From the NCBI GenBank assembly GCA_018333525.1, contig JAGXTF010000101.1, positions 1-64,000 on the forward strand: a stretch of 64,000 nucleotides of DNA, written 5' to 3'. The notes under the pieces were generated by a model that saw only the letters and a program-made list of their open reading frames with translations, was not told where the DNA came from and did not search any database. The position numbers and the translations under genes were made by a program. The stretch is from Bacteroidota bacterium. GTDB lineage: Bacteria > Bacteroidota > Bacteroidia > NS11-12g > UBA955. Numbering within the stretch: the first letter of the stretch is position 1; each line of letters opens with the position of its first letter. Of the stretch, positions 1 to 7,865 are shown in pieces.

Positions 1-381
1 CATGTTTTTCTCTGTTTCATCGCGCATAGGCATGTGCCAGCCACGCAGAACTCTCCTACAGCGCACCTTGGCTATGGATAGTACAGGGAATTTGGATACT
101 GTTGCAAATATTCTAACTTTACAGTTTATATTCCTAATGTAAAGTATTTGAAACGCACACTTACATATAAACAATATGAATTAAGTAATCACTTAGGCAA
201 CGTACTTACTACGATTTTAGACAGAAAAACAGCAGTGGTTGACACGAATAGCGCCGGTGATACCGTTATGTATTACATGGCAGATGTTTATACTGCGCAA
301 ACTTATTATGCATTTGGTAGCAGCATGCCGGGGCTTAGTTACACGCACGATTCTAGCGATGGGTATAGATTTGGGTTTAAT
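1..381 (+). repeat. Direct repeat copy A (RHS-core segment)
   Basis: This segment matches 2109-2490 with about 26 differences in 382 positions (counted by eye), most of them at silent third codon positions. It also lacks one base near position 109. Similarity stops abruptly after the codons for YRFGFN, just before each cassette's own last part of the RHS core and its tip. The left end of the repeat may lie outside the window. It looks like the homology along which RHS tips are exchanged or accumulated. Confidence 0.9.
105..112 (+). other. One-base deletion (frameshift) in RHS copy A
   Basis: Copy A reads gcaaatattctaac where copy B (around 2215) reads gcaaatgattctaat, so one base is missing. 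The frame that begins with the ATG at position 2 and matches copy B therefore runs into TAA at 140-142. The rest of the core is open only in the shifted frame, where the first usable start is TTG at 148. Either copy A is broken or its tail is translated separately. A sequencing error cannot be excluded from the sequence alone. Confidence 0.8.
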
Positions 382-1497
382 AACCAGGAGAAAGTTGGAG
401 AATTAGGTGATTATTTTGCATTTGAATACAGAATGCTCAATGCTATGCTAGGTAAATTCTTGAGTGTGGATCCTTTGGCACGAGATTATCCTGGAATTAG
501 TTGTTATGCATTTTCAGAAAATGAGCCAATAAGTTGTGTTGATTTAGAAGGTTTAGAAGCCAGCAAAGCAACAATTGTTAAAGGAAATACATACACATTA
601 AATGTAAATCCAAATAGTACATATATACTTCAAATGTGGAATGGCAGATTAGCTGAAATTACAAACGCGAAAAGTATGGAAATAGTTGGTGAAAGTGGTG
701 TAAAATATAAAACTGATGGAGGTATTGAATATAATGCACTTCCAGGAACCGTACTATCATTTGTGGACAATCAGAATAATACGGTATCCTTTGGTATGAA
801 CAACAATAAATATGAGACTACCGATAATTTAAGAACTCAAACAGGAGAGACTTGGGGAAATCAAAGAGTCTATACAGAGCGATTCAATACTTCTTTAGAT
901 AGAATGGGATTAAGTGCAAATGCAAAATTAGCAAAAGCACGACGAGAAGTATGGTATTCGTTCTGTGATCAAGGCCAGAAATTCGTATTTAACACGGCAA
1001 TAACACTAAGTACATTGGGTGCAGGCGGCGTTATTGGAGGGTCAAGATTTACAATTGGATTAACAAATTCTCTAAGTAATGCTAATGCTCAATTCATGAC
1101 AAATTTGGCGAACTCTGGAGATTTTAAAGAAGCATTTGGACAAATTAACTTGAGTTCAGTTGCAGCTGCCGGAGTTTTTCAGACTCCTTCTTTTTTGAAT
1201 TATAGTGCTGGAACAATAAGTGGCAGTGTTAATATAAATATTAATTCCTTAAGTTCTGGTGAACAATTATATAGAGACGTATCAAATACCAGGGAATTCT
1301 TAACAAACGTTGCAGGAAATGCGGTAGGAAACGGAATTTCGTATAATCTTGCGAGCATAAAGCCACACAAATTTGATTTTAATGTTGTTGAAAGGTCTTT
1401 AGATATGCCAAAATTAAATGCAGTACAAAATACATTCTCTGGTGTTGTCAGTAGCACTGTATCAGGCGTCATTAGATTAAATTCAGATACAAAGTAA
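148..1497 (+). CDS. RHS-core tail with variable tip, frameshifted upstream (copy A)
   Basis: The first ~120 residues are the end of a Bacteroidota RHS-repeat core: YELSNHLGNVL, then YYAFGSSMPG and YRFGFN, then FLSVDPLARDYP and a closing DLEG. The remaining ~310 residues are a variable tip I do not recognise. It contains a glycine-rich hydrophobic stretch around residues 280-300 (LSTLGAGGVIGG) that could act on membranes; this is inference. The natural upstream frame is cut by a one-base deletion near 109, and TTG at 148 is only the first start available after it. A small membrane protein follows 5 bp after the stop, in the usual position of an immunity gene. It is probably a displaced or degraded polymorphic-toxin tip rather than a complete RHS protein. 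Confidence 0.7.
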   Translation: MKRTLTYKQYELSNHLGNVLTTILDRKTAVVDTNSAGDTVMYYMADVYTAQTYYAFGSSMPGLSYTHDSSDGYRFGFNNQEKVGELGDYFAFEYRMLNAMLGKFLSVDPLARDYPGISCYAFSENEPISCVDLEGLEASKATIVKGNTYTLNVNPNSTYILQMWNGRLAEITNAKSMEIVGESGVKYKTDGGIEYNALPGTVLSFVDNQNNTVSFGMNNNKYETTDNLRTQTGETWGNQRVYTERFNTSLDRMGLSANAKLAKARREVWYSFCDQGQKFVFNTAITLSTLGAGGVIGGSRFTIGLTNSLSNANAQFMTNLANSGDFKEAFGQINLSSVAAAGVFQTPSFLNYSAGTISGSVNININSLSSGEQLYRDVSNTREFLTNVAGNAVGNGISYNLASIKPHKFDFNVVERSLDMPKLNAVQNTFSGVVSSTVSGVIRLNSDTK

Positions 1498-1502
1498 TAA
1501 AA

Positions 1503-1925
1503 TTGAGTATTTTTAAATTATATAAAAAAACTATCTTAACTATTTTGGGGTTATTAATATTTTTTGGTATTCTATATTTGATTGTGATCATTGGAGATTG
1601 TAGGAGTGAAGATAAATTTAATATTGAAGCTAAACAGAATGGACTTTATTGTGCACGGGTAAATTACGCAAGAAAGGGAATCGGACTAGGTACTAATATC
1701 TTTTGCGAAATACACAGAAATGGGAGGATCGATTCGGTCCCTTTCATTACATCTTGTGATAATAAACAAAAGTTGAATTTAGATCATGACTATAAAATAT
1801 TATTTGCATTTTATACTCCAAATTTGGAATACATAATGCCAATATTTACTAAAAAACAATATAGGAAACTTCAACTTTTATTTCCAGATAGTGCAGCTAT
1901 AATGGATACTACTTATCTACAATAA
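1503..1925 (+). CDS. Candidate immunity protein, single membrane anchor
   Basis: A 140-residue protein starting with TTG five bases after the RHS tip. Residues ~8-30 form one strong membrane helix (ILTILGLLIFFGILYLIVII). The remaining ~110 residues are soluble and include a Cys-containing stretch. I do not recognise the family. Position, size and spacing directly behind an RHS tip are typical of the cognate immunity gene. A membrane-anchored inhibitor would fit a membrane-acting tip, but that pairing is inference. A 184-bp AT-rich gap follows in which I see no gene. Confidence 0.55.
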   Translation: MSIFKLYKKTILTILGLLIFFGILYLIVIIGDCRSEDKFNIEAKQNGLYCARVNYARKGIGLGTNIFCEIHRNGRIDSVPFITSCDNKQKLNLDHDYKILFAFYTPNLEYIMPIFTKKQYRKLQLLFPDSAAIMDTTYLQ

Positions 1926-2108
1926 TGGTATTTTGTAGATTATGGAATTTTACAAATAACTCATTTCTAAGATAATTTGATAAAACTATACCATTTCCAA
2001 AATCATTGATTATTTACTCGGAATGGCATTCCTTCGAATCTATTGTAGCAATAATTAAGCAATTACTGCATAAAATATCACAAAAAAACACAATAAAATA
2101 CGCTTTTA

Positions 2109-2490
2109 CATGTTTTTCTCTGTTTCATCGCGCATAGGCATGTGCCAGCCACGCAGAACTCTCCTACAGCGCACCTTGGCCATGGATAGCACAGGGAATT
2201 TGGATACTGTTGCAAATGATTCTAATTTTACAGTTTATATTCCGAATGTAAAGTATTTGAAACGCACGCTTACATATAAACAATATGAATTGAGTAATCA
2301 CTTAGGCAACGTACTTACTACGGTTTTAGACAGAAAAACTGCGGTGGTAGACACGAACAGCACCGGAGATACCGTTATGTATTATATGGCAGATGTATAT
2401 ACCGCACAAACCTATTATGCATTTGGTAGCAGCATGCCCGGGCTTAGTTACAAGCACGATTCTGCTGATGGTTATAGGTTTGGGTTTAAT
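2109..2490 (+). repeat. Direct repeat copy B (RHS-core segment)
   Basis: Second copy of the 1-381 segment, here with an intact reading frame. The frame upstream is closed by TAA at 2071-2073 and there are no YD/RHS repeats before it. The cassette is therefore an orphan tail and not the end of a complete RHS gene at this place. Confidence 0.9.
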
Positions 2491-3498
2491 CGAAGCGAAA
2501 ATGTAATTGAATTGAATAATACAAATTCCTATGAATTTAGATTTTATAATCCCGCTTTACTAAGATTTTATGCTGTTGACCTTTATAATAAGAAATATCC
2601 TCAGAATAGTCCATATATAATAAATGAAAATAATCCTCTTCTATTTGTAGAGATTGATGGAAGAGATAACATTATTTATTTAATAATTCTACCTTCAGCC
2701 TTAAAGCAAAACGGTGGAGATTGGACCGTCACTGAGTTAAATGCTCTTGTAAGTTTATCAAATAAAACGTTTAAGGGCTTAGGGTTAAATACAAAAGTTG
2801 GTGTATATAATACGCTAATTAATGAAAGTACATTCAGGACATCCAGAATGGATCCAACTGATGGTGTTGTGGTATTTGGCTCAAGAGATGAAGTAATAAA
2901 ATTTATGCGTTCAAATGTCAACGCTGCATTCTCTAAACAGCTAGAAGGTGGATGGGAAGGAGGAGCAGACAATCCTGAAGAGTCAGAAAACTACACTAAA
3001 TATAATCCCAACTTTGGAATAGCAATAGATGCAAATGCATTAAATGATGTTGCTGAGATTCATTTCGGCGGGGAAATAAAAGGATCAAATAAAATTACTG
3101 CTGGAGCTTTAATAATCGCACATGGTGCTGGTCATAACTCTGGATTAGGGCATCCAGGTGAATTAACTGGAGACCCATCAACAGTAAATTCTTCTAAACT
3201 CATGTTAGATGGTCAAAAGGTTAGTGACTACTTGCAGGAATATCCGGAGTTATATCCGTCCCTATTGTCATTTGCAGATAATGCCAATGGAAGGAATAAT
3301 GATTATATTGAGAGTATGAAACTTAGGTTTGGAGATGCAACTGCAAGTAGAAATTATGAAAAAACTACAGGGGATCAAATAATTTGTGGCCCTTATTCTA
3401 CAAATTTGGTACCTTGGATCAGTTCTCCAGCGGATTATTTGGAAAATAAAAGTTGTAATTGGCAAAATTGGTTCAATGAAAGAAATAAAAACAAATGA
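2110..3498 (+). CDS. Orphan RHS-core tail with metzincin-like tip (copy B)
   Basis: 462 residues starting at ATG 2110. Residues 1-~175 are RHS core (NHLGNVL, YYAFGSSMPG, YRFGFN, closing IDG), and ~175-462 form the tip. The tip carries HGAGHNSGLGH at residues 338-348, followed by a Met at 365 (KLML). This is the zinc-ligand and Met-turn layout HExxHxxGxxH of metzincin peptidases, but the catalytic Glu is Gly339. Bacteroidota RHS tips with an intact HExxHxxGxxH are known, so this tip may be inactive, or may use the fold for zinc binding only. The stop overlaps the next start by 4 bp (ATGA), which implies translational coupling to its partner. There is no secretion signal in the cassette. Confidence 0.75.
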   Translation: MFFSVSSRIGMCQPRRTLLQRTLAMDSTGNLDTVANDSNFTVYIPNVKYLKRTLTYKQYELSNHLGNVLTTVLDRKTAVVDTNSTGDTVMYYMADVYTAQTYYAFGSSMPGLSYKHDSADGYRFGFNRSENVIELNNTNSYEFRFYNPALLRFYAVDLYNKKYPQNSPYIINENNPLLFVEIDGRDNIIYLIILPSALKQNGGDWTVTELNALVSLSNKTFKGLGLNTKVGVYNTLINESTFRTSRMDPTDGVVVFGSRDEVIKFMRSNVNAAFSKQLEGGWEGGADNPEESENYTKYNPNFGIAIDANALNDVAEIHFGGEIKGSNKITAGALIIAHGAGHNSGLGHPGELTGDPSTVNSSKLMLDGQKVSDYLQEYPELYPSLLSFADNANGRNNDYIESMKLRFGDATASRNYEKTTGDQIICGPYSTNLVPWISSPADYLENKSCNWQNWFNERNKNK

Positions 3499-4037
3499 AA
3501 AAAACCAGTTCTATCTTTGTTTTAATATTTTGCTTTATATCTTGTATCTATAAAGTTAGCGAAAAGGAGATATTGCATCCGGCAACTAATTCTAGTAAAT
3601 TAATAATTCAACATGATAGCATCAAGTATAGGTACAATATAATTAATTCAGACACTATACGTGGATATTTTATTCTTAATAAGAGTTTTTCACGTAAATT
3701 AAAGCGTAATTGTGATTCTATCAATAAAAAAGATATTATTGATCTATTTAGGTCTAATTATTATTTAACACAGAGCCAAATGAGTATTGGTATGGAAAAA
3801 TATATTGAATTACAAAGTTTTAGAATTGTCTATGTTGATTCAAATATAACCTTAGGGTTCTTTGTAGATCAAAATTGCAAATTCTATGGCGAATTTCACT
3901 TGCAAGAAAAGACATTTATAACCCCTATTGTTTCTTATATTGATTCAAATTGGGATAGGCTAAGATATCGGTTTAGTGAAATCGATTTCTTTGGTGATTA
4001 TGAATTCAATCACCAAACAACACTTGAAACCCCATGA
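3495..4037 (+). CDS. Candidate immunity lipoprotein
   Basis: 180 residues. The N-terminus (MKKTSSIFVLIFCFISC) is a lipoprotein signal with lipobox FISC, so the mature protein should be membrane-anchored in the periplasm or outer membrane. No family is recognised in the remainder. It overlaps the metzincin-like RHS tip by 4 bp, the expected arrangement for a cognate immunity gene, and overlaps the next small tip by another 4 bp. A periplasmic location would suit a toxin acting on envelope proteins (inference). Confidence 0.6.
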   Translation: MKKTSSIFVLIFCFISCIYKVSEKEILHPATNSSKLIIQHDSIKYRYNIINSDTIRGYFILNKSFSRKLKRNCDSINKKDIIDLFRSNYYLTQSQMSIGMEKYIELQSFRIVYVDSNITLGFFVDQNCKFYGEFHLQEKTFITPIVSYIDSNWDRLRYRFSEIDFFGDYEFNHQTTLETP

Positions 4038-4270
4038 TTGATAAATTTAAGGCAGAAGGTGGAATTATTCAGAAGAATCCATTAGGAGCCACTCAAGAAA
4101 TCAATATTACATTTGAAAATGGGGTAATAAAATTAGATTTTCGGATTGAGACCCACCCTTTGCCAGTTAAATACGGTGGCGACGGAATCACTCCTCAAAG
4201 ACACATGAATGTTGATTTATATCCAAATAAGAAAACTCTCCCCAACGGCGGACATAAAATTTTAGAATAA
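4034..4270 (+). CDS. Core-less RHS toxin tip fragment
   Basis: 78 residues with no RHS core and no signal. The end of the protein (PQRHMNVD, then LPNGGHKILE) looks to me like the conserved end of a polymorphic-toxin tip family, but I cannot name the family. It starts inside the previous gene's stop (ATGA overlap) and is followed 10 bp later by a small acidic protein in the immunity position. It is best read as a third, displaced tip that has lost its carrier. Confidence 0.5.
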   Translation: MIDKFKAEGGIIQKNPLGATQEINITFENGVIKLDFRIETHPLPVKYGGDGITPQRHMNVDLYPNKKTLPNGGHKILE

Positions 4271-4280
4271 ACTATAAGAA

Positions 4281-4637
4281 GTGGAAGATAATCTTTTAAT
4301 AGACATTTTGAATGTAATTCCCGCAAAAATGGAATGTTATATTCAAGCACCAAGTCTTAACAATAAAATTATTCTTGATATGTTTAAAAAAACAGAGTAT
4401 GATTATTATCAATTATTAATTATTGATGAAACAAATAAGAATACAATAGTAAATCAGGAAAGAGAAACTTCTTTTGGTATTTATGTACAACGAATTGAAA
4501 TAAAGAAGAATGGAGCTTTATTGTTTGATGGTTTTGATGGGGTAGAATTTGGAATTGTATCTAAGAACCTCGTTATTCCTGAATGGTTTAAAGAAAAATA
4601 TGTCCCTGAAACATGCATGATATCTCCTAATTGGTAA
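4281..4637 (+). CDS. Candidate immunity protein for the third tip
   Basis: 118 residues starting with GTG, soluble and without a signal peptide or membrane segment, ending in IPEWFKEKYVPETCM. The small size, cytoplasmic character and position 10 bp behind the core-less tip are those of a cytoplasmic immunity protein. I do not recognise a named Imm family with confidence. Confidence 0.5.
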   Translation: MEDNLLIDILNVIPAKMECYIQAPSLNNKIILDMFKKTEYDYYQLLIIDETNKNTIVNQERETSFGIYVQRIEIKKNGALLFDGFDGVEFGIVSKNLVIPEWFKEKYVPETCMISPNW

Positions 4638-4713
4638 GGTGCAGCATCTTATGCAATTCAGGTATTTTGGCATCTAATGCCAGGAATATTTACATTTGAA
4701 TTAGCCCCAATAA

Positions 4714-5229
4714 ATGATAAAATGCTCAAATAAATCTAACTTTTGTAAAATAGATTGTATCAAAAAAGCGTGTGGCAGCTACTCCCAAGTTCATATTCAA
4801 TTAGTATTTGCGGTTCAAGGGAGACAAAATTCAATTCACTCTAAATGGGAAAAAGACTTGCACAAGTATATTACCGGCATTATTCAAAAAAAAGGGCATA
4901 AATCCATAGCAATAAATGGCATGTCAGATCATATACATATATTTTTTGGATATAAATTAACCGATACTATTCCAGATTTGGTAAGGGAAATAAAAAAAGC
5001 TTCAACTGTCTGGATAAAAGAAAACAGATTGGTTATTGGAGATTTTCACTGGCAAGAGGGTTATGGTGCATTTTCTTATAGCAATTGGGACGTTCAAAAA
5101 ATCACGAACTATATATTAAATCAAAAAGAGCACCATAAAAATATTGGTTTCAGAGAAGAATATTTAAACCTTCTTTCTGAATTTAATATCGATTTTGATA
5201 GCAGATTTTTGTTTGATTTTCATGAGTAA
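4714..5229 (+). CDS. Y1/HUH transposase of the IS200-like / RAYT group
   Basis: 171 residues of the Y1_Tnp fold, which cuts and joins single-stranded DNA at hairpins. The HUH motif is His73-Ile-His75 in SDHIHIFFG, and the likely nucleophile is Tyr133 in NYILNQKEHH. The conserved block WQEGYGAFSYS is present. The first ~20 residues are Cys/Lys-rich and unlike the family, which normally begins near SYSQVHIQ, so the start may be altered or misplaced. No accessory TnpB gene is seen. The next feature, 5 bp after the stop, is an array of palindromic repeats, which points to a REP-associated tyrosine transposase rather than an ordinary insertion sequence. Confidence 0.85.
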   Translation: MIKCSNKSNFCKIDCIKKACGSYSQVHIQLVFAVQGRQNSIHSKWEKDLHKYITGIIQKKGHKSIAINGMSDHIHIFFGYKLTDTIPDLVREIKKASTVWIKENRLVIGDFHWQEGYGAFSYSNWDVQKITNYILNQKEHHKNIGFREEYLNLLSEFNIDFDSRFLFDFHE

Positions 5230-5234
5230 TTGTT

Positions 5235-5750
5235 TGTACGACCCCTACAGGGTCGGTTTGTTTATTAACCGGCTCTGCGAGCATTGTACGACCCCTACTG
5301 GGTCGACTACTTACTAACCGGCTCTGCGAGCATTGTACGACCCCTACTGGGTCGACTACTTACTAACCGGCTCTGCGAGCATTGTACGACTCCTACTGGG
5401 TCGGCTACTTACTAACCGGCTCTGCGAGCGCTGTACGACCCGTGCAGTGTTGGCCACTTACTAACCGGCTCTGCGCATATATGACCCCCTAGGTCGGCCA
5501 CTTCATAAGCCGCTCTGTGAGCATTGTACGACCACGATAGGGTCGGCTACTTACTCACCAGCTCTGCGAGCAATGTACGACCACTACTGGATCGGCCACT
5601 TATTAACCAGTTCTTTGAGCATTGAACGACTCCTTCAGGGTCGGGCTACTTATTAACTGGCTCTGCGAACATTGTACGACCCCTACAGTGCGGGCTACTT
5701 ACTAACCGGCTCTGTGAGCATTGTACAGCCGCTACTGGGTCGAGGGAATT
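5235..5750. repeat. Tandem array of ~49-bp palindromic REP-like units (10 full, 1 partial)
   Basis: Units start at 5235, 5285, 5334, 5383, 5432, ~5477, 5525, 5574, 5623, 5673 and 5722; nearly all are 49-50 bp. Each holds two hairpins: CGACCC-ctact-GGGTCG (6-bp stem, 5-nt loop) and GCTC-tgc-GAGC (4-bp stem, 3-nt loop), joined by a conserved acttactaaccg. Units next to the transposase are almost identical and those further away are degraded. One more half-unit (caacccatacggggtcg) lies at 5777-5793. Base composition is clearly more GC-rich than the flanks. This is not a CRISPR, because there are no unique spacers. Confidence 0.9.
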
Positions 5751-5880
5751 AAGAGTGTTTTACTTTTAGCGTTTCACAACCCATACGGGGTCGAACACCC
5801 ATATCACCTCACCGAATTAAACCAACTAAAAACAAAGATCTATCGCCAATTAGCGATGCTGATTTAAGTCAAATTCACAT

Positions 5881-5910
5881 ACAACCACGTAGGTAGGTTG
5901 TTTTGTGTTT
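5881..5910 (+). terminator. Possible terminator after the repeat array
   Basis: ACAACC (5881-5886) pairs with GGTTGT (5896-5901) across a 9-nt loop and is followed by ttttgtgttt. The stem is short and the T-run is interrupted, so strength is doubtful. The stretch 5751-5957 otherwise holds a degenerate repeat unit and a small inverted repeat (atcgc...gcgat near 5840), and no gene. Confidence 0.4.
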
Positions 5911-5957
5911 TATACAGTACAGTAAGGGGTTTTCAGCAATTATTAAATTTGTGGGTG

Positions 5958-6086
5958 ATGGAGGAAATAATAGACAGTTTGGGGTTCAGAATTGTTTGGT
6001 TACCCAACGAAAATGAAAGCGATTTTTATTGCCGATTCAAAAAAGAAAATTCAAAAGCGATGGTCTTTTTTCCCGAATTATTTTAA
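5958..6086 (+). CDS. Small ORF of unknown status
   Basis: 42 residues from ATG (MEEIIDSLGFRIVWLPNENE...). It has no signal peptide and no recognised family. It overlaps the end of the convergent serine hydrolase by 9 bp. It could be a remnant of an inserted gene or a chance frame. Confidence 0.2.
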   Translation: MEEIIDSLGFRIVWLPNENESDFYCRFKKENSKAMVFFPELF

Positions 6087-7199
6087 CAATGCCACCAAGT
6101 CCATAGTTCTTAAAAATGGGCCATAAACATTATTGGTTAGCACAACAATGCATTTATCTTCATCCAGACAACGCCAATAGTATGTGCGAAACCCTTTCCA
6201 CCATCCATTGTGAAATACCCATTTTCTTCCATCGATATATTTCATTCTCCAACCCATACAATAATATTGACCCTCTGCTGTAATTGTCTGCGGACTAAAC
6301 ATCAATTCTTTGGTTGCATCGTGTAACAGGTAAGACGTACGCAAATAGCGATCGAGAAAAAACATTTCAACTCCGTTGGAATAAACACCTTTATCTCCGG
6401 TAGTGCCATTCTGCGGAATATCTCCATAGATACGCCCTTTTTCATAGCCTTGTACCGGATAATTGAATAATGGAATGCTATCGTAATTGCAAATATGGGA
6501 ATATTTCATTCCGGCGGGTCTAAAAATATTCACTTCTGCAAATTCCCTGAAATTCAAACCTGAAATGCGCTCCACAATTAATGCGAGAAGTGCAAAATTT
6601 GTATTGGAATAATCATAATAATATCCCGGAATTCCAAAATTTCTTTCCTGTTGCTGATTTAATTGTTCCACCACATCTTCATTGGTCATGTGCTTGTCTG
6701 CCCAAGGCCAGAGATACGAATTGTAATAAAAATAATCCGGTAATCCGCTTTTATGTGTAATTAAATTTCTAATGGTTAAATTGGTTCTGCTTATTTCAGG
6801 AATATACCAATGCACGCTATCATCCGGCCCCAATAATCCATCCTGAATTAATAATAAAATACTAATTCCGGTGATGGTTTTGGAAACGGATGCCAACTGA
6901 AACATATCATCATTGATGAGTGTATCTCGCTTGGGAAATGTGGCATATCCCAATGCTCCCTGAATCAGGCTGTCATTTTTAAATAATAGAAAAGTTCCAT
7001 TAAAAATTCCGCTGTGATAATTAGCCTGAAAATAATTCCAGATTTTTAATTCGGTACTGTCGCTAAACCTCAGATATCGATCCAGATTATAATTTTTATT
7101 GGGGGGCCAAGCCGAGACACCTCTGCTGAAACACAAAAGAAAAACAAGGAATCCCAGATATTTTAAACGGCCCAACACTGCAAAATAAACCAATTGCAA
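6078..7199 (-). CDS. Secreted serine hydrolase (beta-lactamase/class C family)
   Basis: 373 residues with an N-terminal signal-like segment (LKYLGFLVFLLCFSRGVSA). It has the three class C/penicillin-binding signatures: SVSK at 104-107 (nucleophile Ser and Lys), YSN near 196, and HNG in place of KTG near 332. Members of this family include esterases, peptidases and D-amino-acid peptidases; the substrate cannot be read from the sequence. No ATG fits upstream of the signal segment, and TTG at 7199 (or GTG slightly inside) is the likely start. It lies 39 bp behind queE and probably belongs to the folD-queE transcript. Confidence 0.85.
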   Translation of the reverse strand: MQLVYFAVLGRLKYLGFLVFLLCFSRGVSAWPPNKNYNLDRYLRFSDSTELKIWNYFQANYHSGIFNGTFLLFKNDSLIQGALGYATFPKRDTLINDDMFQLASVSKTITGISILLLIQDGLLGPDDSVHWYIPEISRTNLTIRNLITHKSGLPDYFYYNSYLWPWADKHMTNEDVVEQLNQQQERNFGIPGYYYDYSNTNFALLALIVERISGLNFREFAEVNIFRPAGMKYSHICNYDSIPLFNYPVQGYEKGRIYGDIPQNGTTGDKGVYSNGVEMFFLDRYLRTSYLLHDATKELMFSPQTITAEGQYYCMGWRMKYIDGRKWVFHNGWWKGFRTYYWRCLDEDKCIVVLTNNVYGPFLRTMDLVALLK

Positions 7200-7238
7200 A
7201 AAACAGACCGAATCAGTTAACGAACACTCGTGGATAAA

Positions 7239-7865
7239 TCAGGGAACGCCGATGTACTTATGGGTTTGAATGGAAATATTCCATTTGGGATTTTGTTTAA
7301 CATAATCCACAATCAAAGGCATAATCTGATCGCGCTTGTCCCACTCCGGCTGCAACAGAAGTCGACATCCCGAGCTTGCCTTTTCAGCGTAAGATTCCGC
7401 CCATTGAAAATCGCTTTTATTAAATACAATGAATTTCAATTCATCCGCTTTGGGAATTTCGGTTTCCAAAGGAAATTTAAATTTCTTGGGTGAAATGGTT
7501 ATCCAATCAAATTCGCCAAATATTTCATACGCGGCCGATGTCTCAATATGCACGCGCAGCCCTTGTTGGTGCAGGGCTTTGCAGAGTTCTGTCAAATCAT
7601 ACATCGCTGGTTCACCTCCGGTTATTACTGCTATTGGTGCACCGGAATTTGCCGCATTTCCGGCAAGTGAATCAACAGTTTCTTTGGGAAAATCATCCGC
7701 ATTCCAGCTCTCTTTGACATCACACCATACACATCCGACATCACAACCGGCCAATCGAATAAAATATGCCGCATGTCCCGCAAAAAATCCTTCACCCTGA
7801 ATGGTGTAGAATTGCTCCATTACGGGAAGCAAGATGTTTGATTTTATATCAGGCTGTTTGTGCAT
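7239..7865 (-). CDS. queE: 7-carboxy-7-deazaguanine synthase
   Basis: Radical-SAM enzyme of queuosine/7-deazaguanine synthesis that converts 6-carboxytetrahydropterin to 7-carboxy-7-deazaguanine. From ATG at 7865 it has 208 residues. The motif MEQFYTIQGEGFFAG binds substrate, and Cys41, Cys45 and Cys48 (CDVGCVWC, CX3CX2C) hold the Fe-S cluster. ITGGEP follows. A longer frame upstream would sit inside folD and is unlikely; the chosen start overlaps the end of folD by 17 bp, consistent with coupling. Other queuosine genes are not in this window. Confidence 0.93.
   Translation of the reverse strand: MHKQPDIKSNILLPVMEQFYTIQGEGFFAGHAAYFIRLAGCDVGCVWCDVKESWNADDFPKETVDSLAGNAANSGAPIAVITGGEPAMYDLTELCKALHQQGLRVHIETSAAYEIFGEFDWITISPKKFKFPLETEIPKADELKFIVFNKSDFQWAESYAEKASSGCRLLLQPEWDKRDQIMPLIVDYVKQNPKWNISIQTHKYIGVP

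Noticed and set aside
4714-5229. Complete IS200/IS605 insertion sequence
   Set aside because: Only the Y1 gene is present, with no TnpB and no defined left end; the palindromic array favours a RAYT.
5235-5750. CRISPR array
   Set aside because: The whole ~49-bp unit is repeated, including the part that would be spacer; no unique spacers and no cas genes.
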